This document shows positions 53,849 through 62,770 of a DNA stretch of 64,000 nt, piece after piece (within the stretch, counting starts at the first letter, position 1; every line of letters starts with the position of its first letter). The notes beneath the pieces are model-generated. The model was not told the DNA's origin. It worked only from the letters and a program-made list of their open reading frames with translations, and made no database searches. The DNA is taken from contig CAUJHS010000061.1 of assembly GCA_963204915.1 (NCBI GenBank), positions 124,001 through 188,000 on the forward strand. The letters are read 5' to 3'. Origin of the DNA: Planctomycetota bacterium. GTDB lineage: Bacteria; Planctomycetota; Planctomycetia; Pirellulales; Pirellulaceae. The position numbers and the translations under genes were made by a program.

Positions 53849-55804
53849 TCACTTGCTGCGCGGATTGCGTAGGTAATAGAAACGGCCGTCTTCGGCGCCG
53901 CCCACGAAGTCCGGAATCGTATCGCCGTTGAAGTCGACCACCGTGGGGCTCACGTCGTGCCCCTCGATGTTGCGCTTCGCTAGCGTGCCAGCGTTCTTGA
54001 AAACCCACTGGCCATCCTGAGCGGCGACTTGTTGCAGGAAGTCGGCATTGGCTGAGTTCAACAGAAAATCGAATTTACCGTCGCCGTCCCAGTCAGCCAC
54101 ACACAACTTGCGGCGCCCGCTGCCGCCGGCGGTGCGATTATTGAGTTGCAGCGGCGCGCCGCGCTCATCGACGAACGCTCGGCGCGGTGACAGCAGGACG
54201 CGCCGCCCCTCTCGCTCGGCGCGTTCAAACAGGGCGAGGTAGCCTTCCTGGTCGAGCATCGCCAAATCGGGCAATCCGTCTCCGGTGAAATCGTACACAA
54301 CCGGCGTAGTGCGCCACTGCGTGAGCAGCGCCTTGCCTTGTGGTTTGCGCCATCCCCAGGCGAGCGCCGGTTGCGGCTTATCCCATTCGACCTCAATGGG
54401 TTGCGGCGCCGCCAGTTGCGGCGCGGAACGCGTGCCAAGATTACGCAGCCAGACGACATTCCCCAGGATGCTGTTCAGCACAATGTCGGGCAAGGCGTCG
54501 CCGTCCCAGTCGGCAATGCTGAGTGTGGTGTAACCCCATTTCGCCTCGGCCGGTCCTTGAATACTGCCGTTGGGACCCGCCATGATGCGAAACGGTTTTC
54601 CCTCCACTTCGAGCCGAACGGGCGCCGCCCAGCGCGGATATTCAACCTTCGGACCGCTCAAGTTTTCGAAGAACTCGATATAACCTGCGGTGTTCCCGCT
54701 TACCAGGTCGGTATCGCCGTCGCCATCCCAGTCGAACCCGCATGGCGTGGCCAGCGCGCCGCACTTCAACTCGTCGGCTTCTTGTTGGAAGTACCGCGGC
54801 GGCAGAAACGTAGGAGTGCGGTCGTCGCCGAGTTCGCCCGTGTTTTCCACAAGCGCCACGCGGCCGTCTTCATCACCCACGATCAAGTCGAAGTCGCCGT
54901 CGCGATCCCAATCAAACGCGACGGGAACAATCATTTGCAGCTCCATCGCCAGCCGCTGTCCGCGCGCGTCGGTTAGGCGCCGACCTGCCGCGTAGCGCGG
55001 CTTGGTGCGGCTGCCGACATTCTCAAAGTACGTGAAACCGTCAAGGAACTCGCCACAAAGCAGGTCCAAGTCGCCATCGCCGTCGAAGTCTTCGAAGTTG
55101 GGCGAGGGACATCCGAACGTGTCGACCGGCTTACCCTCGGCTTCCACCTGGAATGGCTCCGCATAGGACGGCTCGGCGGTCGTGCCCTGGTTGCGGAAAA
55201 CGAACACGAACCCATGCAGCAGTTCATGCGTCCACTCGCCCGCCGCGTTGTACGCATCATCCCAGCCGTAGTAGCTCCAATCTTCAATGCCCACCACCAA
55301 GTCGAGCGCGTCATCGCCGTCGTAGTCCACATAGCGCCATTGATTGTGACGCACCTTCGGCCCTTTGGGTTGCTTTCCTTGAGGAACGTACCATTTGGCC
55401 GACACCGGCAGCGTCACGCGTTGCGTGAGCCCCGTCTTTTCGAAACCGGGGTGCTCGGCGCCGGGGGTCAACACGCGCAATTGGCCGTCGATGTAGCTGG
55501 GCATAACGTAATGCACCGTGCTGCTTAACTTGCGCGAGGGCTTGAACGCGGGAGATTTGTGCGCCGCGGTGTCGCCCGATGCATTCTCGAACAGCCACAC
55601 GCCGTTCGAAGGCTTATCGGGACAGGACACGATGAGATCGAAATCGCCGTCGCCGTCGGCGTCACACGGCACGGGCCAGGCCCAGAGGCCCACGCCCAAG
55701 TCGACCTTCAGGCCCGGCTGTTGATACTTCAGCCGCTCAAGCTCCTGACCGATCGCAGCACATGGCGCGAGCGCGAGACAGACAACCAACGCAGCAAACT
55801 TCAT
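53849..55804 (-). CDS. Secreted FG-GAP/VCBS repeat beta-propeller protein
   Basis: A 651-residue exported protein with a signal peptide (MKFAALVVCLALAPCAAIGQ, cleavage after IGQ). The mature part is built of FG-GAP-type repeats with Asp-rich calcium loops; nine can be counted: DADGDGDFDLIV, DYDGDDALDLVV, DFDGDGDLDLLC, DWDRDGDFDLIV, DWDGDGDTDLVS, DWDGDALPDIVL, DFTGDGLPDLAM, DWDGDGKFDFLL and DFNGDTIPDFVG. This would form a beta-propeller that binds calcium outside the cell. Each repeat is followed by an F.N.G or FRN-type strand. There is no enzymatic motif, anchor or lipobox. The gene is convergent with thiL and stands alone. Confidence 0.9.
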   Translation of the reverse strand: MKFAALVVCLALAPCAAIGQELERLKYQQPGLKVDLGVGLWAWPVPCDADGDGDFDLIVSCPDKPSNGVWLFENASGDTAAHKSPAFKPSRKLSSTVHYVMPSYIDGQLRVLTPGAEHPGFEKTGLTQRVTLPVSAKWYVPQGKQPKGPKVRHNQWRYVDYDGDDALDLVVGIEDWSYYGWDDAYNAAGEWTHELLHGFVFVFRNQGTTAEPSYAEPFQVEAEGKPVDTFGCPSPNFEDFDGDGDLDLLCGEFLDGFTYFENVGSRTKPRYAAGRRLTDARGQRLAMELQMIVPVAFDWDRDGDFDLIVGDEDGRVALVENTGELGDDRTPTFLPPRYFQQEADELKCGALATPCGFDWDGDGDTDLVSGNTAGYIEFFENLSGPKVEYPRWAAPVRLEVEGKPFRIMAGPNGSIQGPAEAKWGYTTLSIADWDGDALPDIVLNSILGNVVWLRNLGTRSAPQLAAPQPIEVEWDKPQPALAWGWRKPQGKALLTQWRTTPVVYDFTGDGLPDLAMLDQEGYLALFERAEREGRRVLLSPRRAFVDERGAPLQLNNRTAGGSGRRKLCVADWDGDGKFDFLLNSANADFLQQVAAQDGQWVFKNAGTLAKRNIEGHDVSPTVVDFNGDTIPDFVGGAEDGRFYYLRNPRSK

Positions 55805-56134
55805 GGGCGACGCTCCCCTAGGTCGACATCACGTGGGTCCACCGTCCGATGATGACGGATCCCGTGAAGTGCTGCAACTGCGGGGGCTCGTGACGGGCGC
55901 AAACCGCCGCGGATTCGCGCCGTTCGAGAGGGCAGTCGAACTTCCGCGTTCCCGCGAACGTCTCGTTGAACCACGTTCCAGCGAGAAACACTTTCCCGAA
56001 CAACCCGTGCGCTCGCGCTTCGCTAACGCGCCGCAACGGGAAAGTCGGGGAAGGAGGGAGCCGAGGTTTTCACCACGTCATGCACTCGAAATCATGAAAG
56101 GCGGAAACCCGGACTCCCGCTGAAACAACCGTCT
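55805..56134. other. Intergenic stretch without recognisable gene
   Basis: A 330-bp region between the start of the FG-GAP gene and the stop of the HtrA-type gene. A 106-codon plus-strand frame (55803-56123) is Arg/Pro-rich and unconvincing. No terminator with a T-run was found after the protease gene. Confidence 0.5.
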
Positions 56135-57487
56135 TTACTTTGGCAGACTGGCTTGCAAATGCCCATAAAGTGTTTCTTCGCCACGCACAATATAGAACTT
56201 CAGCGGTCGCAGTTGGGCGAAGTCGGGACGGTTGAGAATGTAACGCACGTTTTCTAACGTAATGGTTTCCCAAATGTGCATGCCGACCAAGACGTCGCCG
56301 CGGCGAATCCCTTCGGCCGCCGCTGGGCTGCCGGGACGAACTCCTTGCACGCGAAGTCCGCCGCGGTAGCGGGTATTGAGCTTCTGAAACTCATCGGTTT
56401 GCATGGGCTCTAACCGCAGGCCGAACGCCGTCCAAATCTGCTCATCTGCGTTGGGCGTAGGATTAACCAAAGCGCCGATCGCTAAGGTCAGCGAGCTTTC
56501 TTCGTCTCCGCGTCGGATCTTGACGGTCACTTCATCGCCGGTCTTCCGGCCCATCAAAGCGCGTTCGATGTCGAGCTTGCGAGCGACGGTAAAGTCCTCG
56601 ATGGCGAGAATCTCATCCCCAGGAGCGAGCCCTGCGGCTTCGGCCGGGCTACCGGGCTTCACGGTTCGGGCGATGAAGTGAAAGTCCTCCTCATCCCGCA
56701 CCGTCTCGCCTTCCAGGCCGTAGTACAATCGTTCGCGGCGTTCGACGCTCATCAACTGAGCAGCGACTTGCATGGCTTCGTCCACGGGAATAGCAAAGCC
56801 GATGCCCTGCGCTCCCACGCGAACCGCCACGTTGATGCCGATCATCTCGCCGTCGATATTGAGCAGCGGTCCACCCGAGTTGCCGGGGTTGATGGCCGCA
56901 TCGGTCTGGATTAAATCGTTATACTTCTGCTCATCGCTCACCTGCACCGTGCGATGCAAAGCGCTAATGATTCCCCGTGACACCGTATGCGGGTAGCCAT
57001 ACGCGTTGCCTACCGCCACCACCGGTTCGCCTGGCATCAGATCATTGGACGAACCGATACGAATCACCGGTAGCGGGCTGTCCACATCGATTTTGATGAT
57101 CGCCAAGTCGGTGCGGGGATCGTTCTCCACCAGACGGCCGATGACGGTCGTCGAGTCGGCAAGCGTCACTTGGATTTGCCGCACGCCCTCGACCACATGA
57201 TAGTTGGTAATGATGTACCCGCGCGGGTCGATCACCACGCCGGTACCCATGCCGTTCACTTGCCGGCCGGCTTCGGCGCCGAACTGCACATCGGTGGCCG
57301 GAACCGTCTTGCGGCCGTGAATATTTACCACCGAGGGGCTCGCTTTTTCCACCGCCTCGACAATGGCGGTGCGGCGAAGTTCCGACGCATGCAAGCTGGT
57401 GGATCGCTCCAACGAGCATGCGATGAATCCCGCCAGCACGGCAAGGGCAATACGCGATCGTCCATGTCGGCGGGTAGGGTCGTGCAT
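56135..57487 (-). CDS. HtrA/DegP-type serine protease with two PDZ domains
   Basis: About 450 residues, exported (signal anchor SRIALAVLAGFIACSLERST). The trypsin-like domain has all three catalytic residues: His97 in NYHVVEG, Asp127 in RTDLAI and Ser204 in NPGNSGGP, with GMGTGVVIDPRGYIITNY preceding. PDZ1 (AEAAGLAPGDEILAIEDFTV, about 275-370) and PDZ2 (AAAEGIRRGDVLVGMHIWET, about 395-450) follow. DegP-like proteases degrade misfolded envelope proteins, and PDZ domains bind C-termini. The start is uncertain: I use ATG 57485-57487, and ATG 57517 and the frame up to 57589 are possible. None has a Shine-Dalgarno. Confidence 0.9.
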   Translation of the reverse strand: MHDPTRRHGRSRIALAVLAGFIACSLERSTSLHASELRRTAIVEAVEKASPSVVNIHGRKTVPATDVQFGAEAGRQVNGMGTGVVIDPRGYIITNYHVVEGVRQIQVTLADSTTVIGRLVENDPRTDLAIIKIDVDSPLPVIRIGSSNDLMPGEPVVAVGNAYGYPHTVSRGIISALHRTVQVSDEQKYNDLIQTDAAINPGNSGGPLLNIDGEMIGINVAVRVGAQGIGFAIPVDEAMQVAAQLMSVERRERLYYGLEGETVRDEEDFHFIARTVKPGSPAEAAGLAPGDEILAIEDFTVARKLDIERALMGRKTGDEVTVKIRRGDEESSLTLAIGALVNPTPNADEQIWTAFGLRLEPMQTDEFQKLNTRYRGGLRVQGVRPGSPAAAEGIRRGDVLVGMHIWETITLENVRYILNRPDFAQLRPLKFYIVRGEETLYGHLQASLPK

Positions 57488-57914
57488 GGCAGGTCGTGGG
57501 TCCAAAGGAAACCGCATGGCGCTTTGCGGGAACGCCAGTTGGGAGGTTGGGTCCTTCCCTGCGGGTTGCGCACGGAAACCTCGTCCCACGGCCTAAATCG
57601 GACATCCACATTCTAGGCGTTAGGCGATGGGCGGTCGTCGTCATAGATCGCCTAGCTTCACAAGGGTGGAATAATCGGGAAACTCGCTATCGGCTCGGTT
57701 CAGTCGCCTATTCGAAAGCCCTTCTGCATCAAGACTTACGATCATTCGACAACGGGCCGAAGTCGCGCCCTTGGCGTAGCCGAAAAGAGACTGAGAGCCG
57801 ACGACCACATTCCAGGATTCCCGGTTCGCGAAAATGCCTTGACCCTGGCGCGCGATGTTGCGAAGATCGCCCGCCTGCCGGTCGGCAGTTCGACGGTGTT
57901 AGCGTAGGTGGTAC
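57488..57914. other. Divergent intergenic region
   Basis: A 427-bp region between the HtrA-type gene and the glycine-zipper lipoprotein gene, divergently transcribed, so both promoters should be here. A 140-codon plus-strand frame (57496-57918) is Arg/Ser-rich and overlaps the start of the lipoprotein gene; I do not consider it real. The only clear signal is AGGTGG (57906-57911), the ribosome-binding site of the lipoprotein gene. Confidence 0.5.
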
Positions 57915-58532
57915 ATGAGCCGATGTATTTTGGCGAGCTTTAGTCTTCTGGCTTTGGCGATGGTGTCGGCCACAGGCTGCCGTTCTCCCCATCATGCGGA
58001 TCGCGGCGCCCTGCTAGGTGGACTCACCGGAGCCGGCGTAGGCGCAGCAATTGGCAAAGCGTCGGGTAACACCGCTGCGGGAGCGCTCATTGGAACCGCC
58101 GTTGGGGCCGTGGCGGGCAACGCCATTGGCACGGCGGTTGATGAAGATATTGAGCGAGCCCGCATCGAGGCGCAAATCGGGCAGAAGCTCGCTGCCCAGG
58201 CGACCATCAACGACGTGATCGTGATGACGCAAGCCGGGGTCAGCGAAAGCGTGATCATCGCGCATATCCATGGCAACGGCGTTGCGCAGTCGCCCAGTCC
58301 CGAAGAGGTGATCACGATGAAAAACCAGGGCGTGACCGATCCGGTTATTATGGCGATGCTCCAAGCACGTCCCGCTCCGGTTGTCGTTACCGCTCCACCC
58401 CCGCGACCCGTCGTGGTCGAAGAACATTACTATGGGCCGGGGTGTTACTCGCCCTACTGGCGACATCATCATTTTGGTCACCACCATCGCCCCCATTCCC
58501 ACGTCAGTTGGGGCGTGTCGTTTGGACATTAG
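57915..58532 (+). CDS. Glycine-zipper lipoprotein with His-rich tail
   Basis: A 205-residue lipoprotein. The signal is MSRCILASFSLLALAMV and the lipobox is SATGC, so Cys22 would be lipid-modified. A glycine-zipper domain follows (LLGGLTGAGVGAAIGKASGN, LIGTAVGAVAGNAIGTAVD), the kind found in outer-membrane SlyB/PRR-like proteins that insert in membranes. The middle is soluble and helical with two repeats of a short domain (ATINDVIVMTQAGVSESVII, SPEEVITMKNQGVTDPVIMA). The C-terminus is Pro-rich and ends in HHHFGHHHRPHSH plus VSWGVSFGH, which could bind metal. ATG 57915 has AGGTGG upstream. Outer-membrane location is inference. Confidence 0.87.
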   Translation: MSRCILASFSLLALAMVSATGCRSPHHADRGALLGGLTGAGVGAAIGKASGNTAAGALIGTAVGAVAGNAIGTAVDEDIERARIEAQIGQKLAAQATINDVIVMTQAGVSESVIIAHIHGNGVAQSPSPEEVITMKNQGVTDPVIMAMLQARPAPVVVTAPPPRPVVVEEHYYGPGCYSPYWRHHHFGHHHRPHSHVSWGVSFGH

Positions 58533-58710
58533 TTCAAACTGGGGCGATGACCGCGGTTGAGATCCTCACGGCCGAAGCGTCTGGCGACAAACGGCGCCTT
58601 CTCTTGCGACGCTAACCTCTAGTGATGGGTCCTTACGCTTGCTAGGCTACCGAAGGGCGCCCAAATCTGGGCGACATGTGGCTTTGGCGTAGCTCTGGAA
58701 AGACCGCGCA

Positions 58711-60351
58711 ATGGCAAGTGACGAGCCGGTAACCAAAACGTCCTCTTCTAACCATCAATCGCCCGAACCCACAAAGCGTCGACAACGCCGACGGACTCCC
58801 CCTTGGTGGGTGTGGATCGTACTCATCGTGGCGGCGGTTGGCATTGTCTTCGTACAGCGTCCGAACGCCGCGGATCATCAAATCAGCAATCTTGCCACCC
58901 TCGTCATGGGTCTGGTGGCGGTGGGCGCGGTAACACTGTGGTTCGTGTGCTTCAGTGGTTACAGCTTTTTGCTGCGCATGCTGTCGCTGGCTGCCGTATT
59001 ACTTGCGCCGGTCGTGTTTTTCACGTTTTTCCGTATCGAACAAGTCACGGCCGAGTTAGTCCCCCATTTTGGTTTGCGATTCGCACCCAAGCCCGACGAA
59101 AAATTGGAACAGCCGCCGGCCACCGTGGCGGACACGGTTGACCTAACGCCCACGTCGCGCGACTTTCCCCAGTTTCTCGGGCCAAACCGAGACTTTACCG
59201 TTCCAGACATCACGCTCACTACGAACTGGAAGTCTCAGGCGCCGGAGAAGATGTGGCGCCAACCCATCGGCGGCGGATGGTCGGGGTTTGCCGCGGTCCA
59301 TGGTTTCGCTGTCACGCTGGAGCAACGTGGCGATAAAGAACTGGTTACTTGTTACGAGATCGAAACAGGCAAACTTCGCTGGTCGCAGGGAGTCGAGGCG
59401 CGTCACGAAACCGTGTTGGGCGGTGTTGGACCACGCAGCACCCCCACGATCCATGATGGCCGAGTCTATGCGCTTGGCGCCACCGGGAAATTACGTTGTT
59501 TGGATGGCGCCACCGGCCAACTGGTCTGGTCAAAAGACCTGTTGGCCGAGTTCGGTGTGACCGTCGAAGAGGACTTGAAAAACATCGCCTGGGGGCGCGC
59601 GGGATCGCCACTGGTGGTAGATGATCAGGTTATTGTGCCCGCCGGCGGACCCGCCGGAAAAGCGGTCTCGCTCGTCGCGTACCATCGGTTAACGGGCGAA
59701 GAAGTTTGGCGCGGCGGCGAACGGCAAATCAGTTACGCCAGCCCTACGTTGGCAAAACTGGCCGGCGCGTCACAAGTTCTTATTGTCAATGAAGATACGG
59801 TCTCGGCCCATGACCCGGAAACTGGCAAAACGCTGTGGAGTCATCCCTGGGAAGGAAAAAGCAACATGAACGCGACCGCCTCGCAAGCGGTGGTGTTGCC
59901 GGGCGATCGCGTATTTCTTTCAAAGGGCTATGGCGGCGGCTCGCTGATGTTGCGTTTATCCCGACAGGGGGATGCGTGGAAGGTCCAGGAACTTTGGCAA
60001 GATAAAAATGTGCTGAAAACTAAGCTCACCAGCGCCGTGTACTTTGAGGATCATCTTTACGGACTCTCTGACGGTATTCTCGAGTGCGTCGCCGCCGAGG
60101 ATGGCCAACGACAGTGGAAACGCGGCCGTTACGGGCATGGGCAGCCGCTGCTGCTTGGCCGGTCCTTACTCGTGTTGACGGAGTCGGGCGAGGTCGTTCT
60201 GGTGGCCGCGACTCCGGAAAGCCACCAAGAGTTAGGGCGTTTTCAAGCCATTGAAGGCAAAACCTGGAACAATCTTTGCGTTTACGGGCCCTATCTCTTA
60301 GTGCGTAACGGTGAAGAAGCGGCGTGCTACAAACTGCCGCTGGAAAAATAG
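58711..60351 (+). CDS. Membrane-anchored PQQ-type beta-propeller protein
   Basis: A 546-residue protein. After a basic N-terminus (TKRRQRRRTPPWW), three hydrophobic segments follow: WVWIVLIVAAVGIVFVQ, LATLVMGLVAVGAVTLWFVC and LLRMLSLAAVLLAPVVFFTF. The remaining 400 residues carry repeated PQQ-like motifs of the outer-membrane BamB/quinoprotein type, for example RDFPQFLGPNRDFTV, ETGKLRWSQGVEARHETVLG, RVYALGATGKLRCLDGATGQ, LVWSKDLLAEFG, and ETGKTLWSHPWEGKSNMNAT. This predicts a beta-propeller held at the cytoplasmic membrane, facing outward. No quinoprotein catalytic Cys-Cys is seen, so an enzymatic role is not claimed; it may be a scaffold. ATG 58711, weak ribosome-binding site. Confidence 0.87.
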   Translation: MASDEPVTKTSSSNHQSPEPTKRRQRRRTPPWWVWIVLIVAAVGIVFVQRPNAADHQISNLATLVMGLVAVGAVTLWFVCFSGYSFLLRMLSLAAVLLAPVVFFTFFRIEQVTAELVPHFGLRFAPKPDEKLEQPPATVADTVDLTPTSRDFPQFLGPNRDFTVPDITLTTNWKSQAPEKMWRQPIGGGWSGFAAVHGFAVTLEQRGDKELVTCYEIETGKLRWSQGVEARHETVLGGVGPRSTPTIHDGRVYALGATGKLRCLDGATGQLVWSKDLLAEFGVTVEEDLKNIAWGRAGSPLVVDDQVIVPAGGPAGKAVSLVAYHRLTGEEVWRGGERQISYASPTLAKLAGASQVLIVNEDTVSAHDPETGKTLWSHPWEGKSNMNATASQAVVLPGDRVFLSKGYGGGSLMLRLSRQGDAWKVQELWQDKNVLKTKLTSAVYFEDHLYGLSDGILECVAAEDGQRQWKRGRYGHGQPLLLGRSLLVLTESGEVVLVAATPESHQELGRFQAIEGKTWNNLCVYGPYLLVRNGEEAACYKLPLEK

Positions 60352-60497
60352 AGAATCTGCATCGTCGGCGCCGGTTCTGCCTCGTGCGCCGTATTTCGCG
60401 CCGGGCTTGGTCGATACCAACCTTCGGCGTCCTTGCGATCGGCGGTCCGAACCGTCGGCCGAAAAGGAATGCTTTGCATCATCATCTTTGAGGCCGC

Positions 60498-60833
60498 ATG
60501 TCTTCTGACTCCGCCGTTCGTTGGTGTCCCCATTGCCGCCGTCTCACGCAAAACGCCCTCACGGCGCCACCCGTGTACGATGCGTCGCTCGGGAATGATC
60601 TGGCGGAAGCCTCGCCGCGGGTGGCCCGCCTCAAGCGCTACTGCGCCAGTTGCGGCGAAATCTGGGAGTCGGTTGAAGCGCCGCTCTCGGTTTTGGAGGA
60701 GCACCTGCAACTACACTCCAAACTTGAGGAAGCCCGGCGACAACTGGCCATGTTACGGCTGTTACTCGCCCGAGACCGCCACTTCGAAGAGGACGACGCG
60801 GTCAAAACGATCCCGCTACGCCGCGCGGCGTAA
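60498..60833 (+). CDS. Small zinc-ribbon protein with coiled coil
   Basis: A 111-residue soluble protein. The N-terminus has two CxxC pairs, CPHC at 10-13 and CASC about 40 residues later (YCASCGEIWES), a likely zinc ribbon. The C-terminal half is charged and helical with heptad-like leucines (LSVLEEHLQLHSKLEEARRQ, LAMLRLLLARDRHFEEDDAV), a short coiled coil that may dimerise. NrdR-like and transcription-factor-like readings are possible, but the ATP-cone of NrdR is absent. ATG 60498 has no strong ribosome-binding site. It is 233 bp upstream of lysS. Confidence 0.75.
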   Translation: MSSDSAVRWCPHCRRLTQNALTAPPVYDASLGNDLAEASPRVARLKRYCASCGEIWESVEAPLSVLEEHLQLHSKLEEARRQLAMLRLLLARDRHFEEDDAVKTIPLRRAA

Positions 60834-61066
60834 CTCTGCAAAGGGACTCTTCACCGCGGACCTGTTTTCTCGTCCTGATTTTATTTGTCAGGAATTGTCG
60901 GTCCTCGCGCCTGGTTGATGGTCGCGTTACCGTGTTGCGGCGTTGACCGGAAAGGCGGCGTCCGTGACAATGCGTCGAACCCTGGCTTTGCGGCCAGCGT
61001 CTTGGTGGTGGTGCGCCGCTGCGCCCGCTCGACCCGTTCGCCGCCTTCGATCGATCGTGACCGCCC

Positions 61067-62662
61067 ATGAGTTCTGGTGTTCCTGCTTCGTCCACCGTTC
61101 CCGATCCCCATGCTGCGCGACGAGAAAAGCTTCGCAAACTCGTTGAAATGGGCGTCGATCCCTGGGGCGGACGGCTTGATGGCATCGCGTCGATCTCCGA
61201 TGTCCGCGCGCAATTGCCGCAGGTGAAATTCCACACCGAAGCGGGACAGCAACTCAACCTCCCGGTGGAGTTGCTGTCGCTGGAGGATGTGCAACAGCGC
61301 CAAAACGAGTTTCGCACCTGGCTAAGTCAACAAGGCAAGGGCGAGATGGTCGGCCCTACGGTGCGTGTGGCCGGCCGCATTATGTTGAACCGCGACAAGG
61401 GCAAGCTGCGTTTCCTCGATGTGCAAGACCGCACCGGCAGCGTCCAGTTGTTCGTCGGCATGAACCAAGTGGGCGAGAAGAATTGGGAACTGGCCGCGCT
61501 ACTCGACATGGGCGATATCATCGCCGCCGATGGCATGTTCGCGGTCACGAAACTGGGCGAGCCGACGATCTTCGTCACCGCGTTGCACTTTTTGACCAAA
61601 ATGTTGGAGGTGCCCCCGGAAAAGCACCACGGACTGAACGACCCCGAGTTGCGCCAACGCATGCGCTATCTCGACCTGACCTACAACGAGGGGGTGTTGC
61701 CGCGGTTTATCGCCCGCACCAAGGTAGTGCAGTCAATCCGGCAAACGCTGCATCAGCAAGGTTTCTTCGAGATTGAAGGCCCAACGCTCCACACGATCGC
61801 GGGCGGTGCGGCGGCGCGTCCCTTTGTGACGCACCACAACACGCTCGACCTGGACCTGTTCCTGCGGATCGCCCTGGAGCTGCACCTCAAGCGGCTGCTG
61901 GTGGGGGGCATGGAGCGTGTGTACGAGTTGGGCCGGGTCTATCGGAATGAAGGAATCAGTCCTCGGCACAACCCCGAGTTCACGATGCTCGAAGCCTACC
62001 AGGCGTATGGCGACTACGGCACGATGATGGACCTGACCGAAAGCCTCATTCTGCGCGCCATCGAAGCGATTGACGGCAATTATCGCCGACCGTGGGGCGA
62101 TAAGCTGATTGACTTCACGCCGCCTTTTGCCCGCCGCACGTATGACGAGCTTTTCCAGGAGCATACCGGCGTCGACCCGCGCGACGAGGCCGGCGTCAGG
62201 GCCCTGGCCGGGAAGATCGGCTTCCACACAGAAGGGAAACACCCCGACGTCATCAAAAGCGAGGTCTTCGAAGAAAAGGTCGAAGACGCGCTCATGGGGC
62301 CGGTTTTCGTCCTCGATTACCCCGCCAGCATTTGTCCCTTGACCAAGCGGAAGCGAGAGAACCCGCAAGTGGCGGAACGATTCGAGTTATTCATCCAAGG
62401 CATGGAAGTCGCCAATGCCTACACCGAACTGAACGACCCCGATTTGCAGGAGCAACTGTTTCGCACGCAGTTGGCCGGTCTGGCCGACGACGAATCCATG
62501 GCGAAGATGGACACCGACTTTATCCGCGCTTTGCGGCATGGCATGCCCCCCGCAGGCGGGCTGGGAGTCGGCATTGACCGCCTGGTAATGCTCTTGACGA
62601 ACACCCAGACAATTCGCGATATCATTCTCTTTCCCGTCTTGCGCCCCGAGCAAGAAAAATAA
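61067..62662 (+). CDS. lysS: Lysyl-tRNA synthetase, class II
   Basis: A 531-residue aminoacyl-tRNA synthetase. The N-terminal anticodon-binding OB-fold contains VGPTVRVAGRIMLNRDKGKL, RFLDVQDRTGSVQLFV and DIIAADGMFAVTKLGEPTIF. The class II catalytic core has motif 1 (VQSIRQTLHQQGFFEIEGPT), motif 2 (ELGRVYRNEGISPRHNPEFT) and motif 3 (GGLGVGIDRLVMLLTNTQTI). Lysine-binding residues lie in ANAYTELNDP. The start ATG 61067 aligns with an N-terminal helix (ARREKLRKLVEMGVDPWG) that is normal for bacterial LysS. Two REP-like palindromes and the permease gene follow. Confidence 0.96.
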   Translation: MSSGVPASSTVPDPHAARREKLRKLVEMGVDPWGGRLDGIASISDVRAQLPQVKFHTEAGQQLNLPVELLSLEDVQQRQNEFRTWLSQQGKGEMVGPTVRVAGRIMLNRDKGKLRFLDVQDRTGSVQLFVGMNQVGEKNWELAALLDMGDIIAADGMFAVTKLGEPTIFVTALHFLTKMLEVPPEKHHGLNDPELRQRMRYLDLTYNEGVLPRFIARTKVVQSIRQTLHQQGFFEIEGPTLHTIAGGAAARPFVTHHNTLDLDLFLRIALELHLKRLLVGGMERVYELGRVYRNEGISPRHNPEFTMLEAYQAYGDYGTMMDLTESLILRAIEAIDGNYRRPWGDKLIDFTPPFARRTYDELFQEHTGVDPRDEAGVRALAGKIGFHTEGKHPDVIKSEVFEEKVEDALMGPVFVLDYPASICPLTKRKRENPQVAERFELFIQGMEVANAYTELNDPDLQEQLFRTQLAGLADDESMAKMDTDFIRALRHGMPPAGGLGVGIDRLVMLLTNTQTIRDIILFPVLRPEQEK

Positions 62663-62676
62663 CCTGCGCTGGAGCG

Positions 62677-62738
62677 CCACTGCTGACTCGCCAGCAATGG
62701 ACCCCCGAAGAGAACACTGCTGGGCAAGCCAGCAGTGG
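62677..62738. repeat. Two REP-like palindromes after lysS
   Basis: Unit A (62677-62700) is CCACTGCTG, ACTCG, CCAGCAATGG, a dyad with one mismatch in the second arm. Unit B (62715-62737) is CACTGCTGG, GCAAG, CCAGCAGTG, a perfect 9-bp stem around 5 bases. The units have the same arms and almost the same loop length, 14 bp apart. No T-run follows, so they look like repetitive extragenic palindromes rather than a plain terminator, although RNA hairpins would form. Confidence 0.65.
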
Positions 62739-62770
62739 CACGCGCCTATTACGCTGTCCACGGAAGGACC

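Noticed and set aside
57496-57918. 140-codon plus-strand frame between the HtrA-type and lipoprotein genes
   Set aside because: Arg/Ser-rich, overlaps the lipoprotein start and lies opposite the protease gene's N-terminal region.
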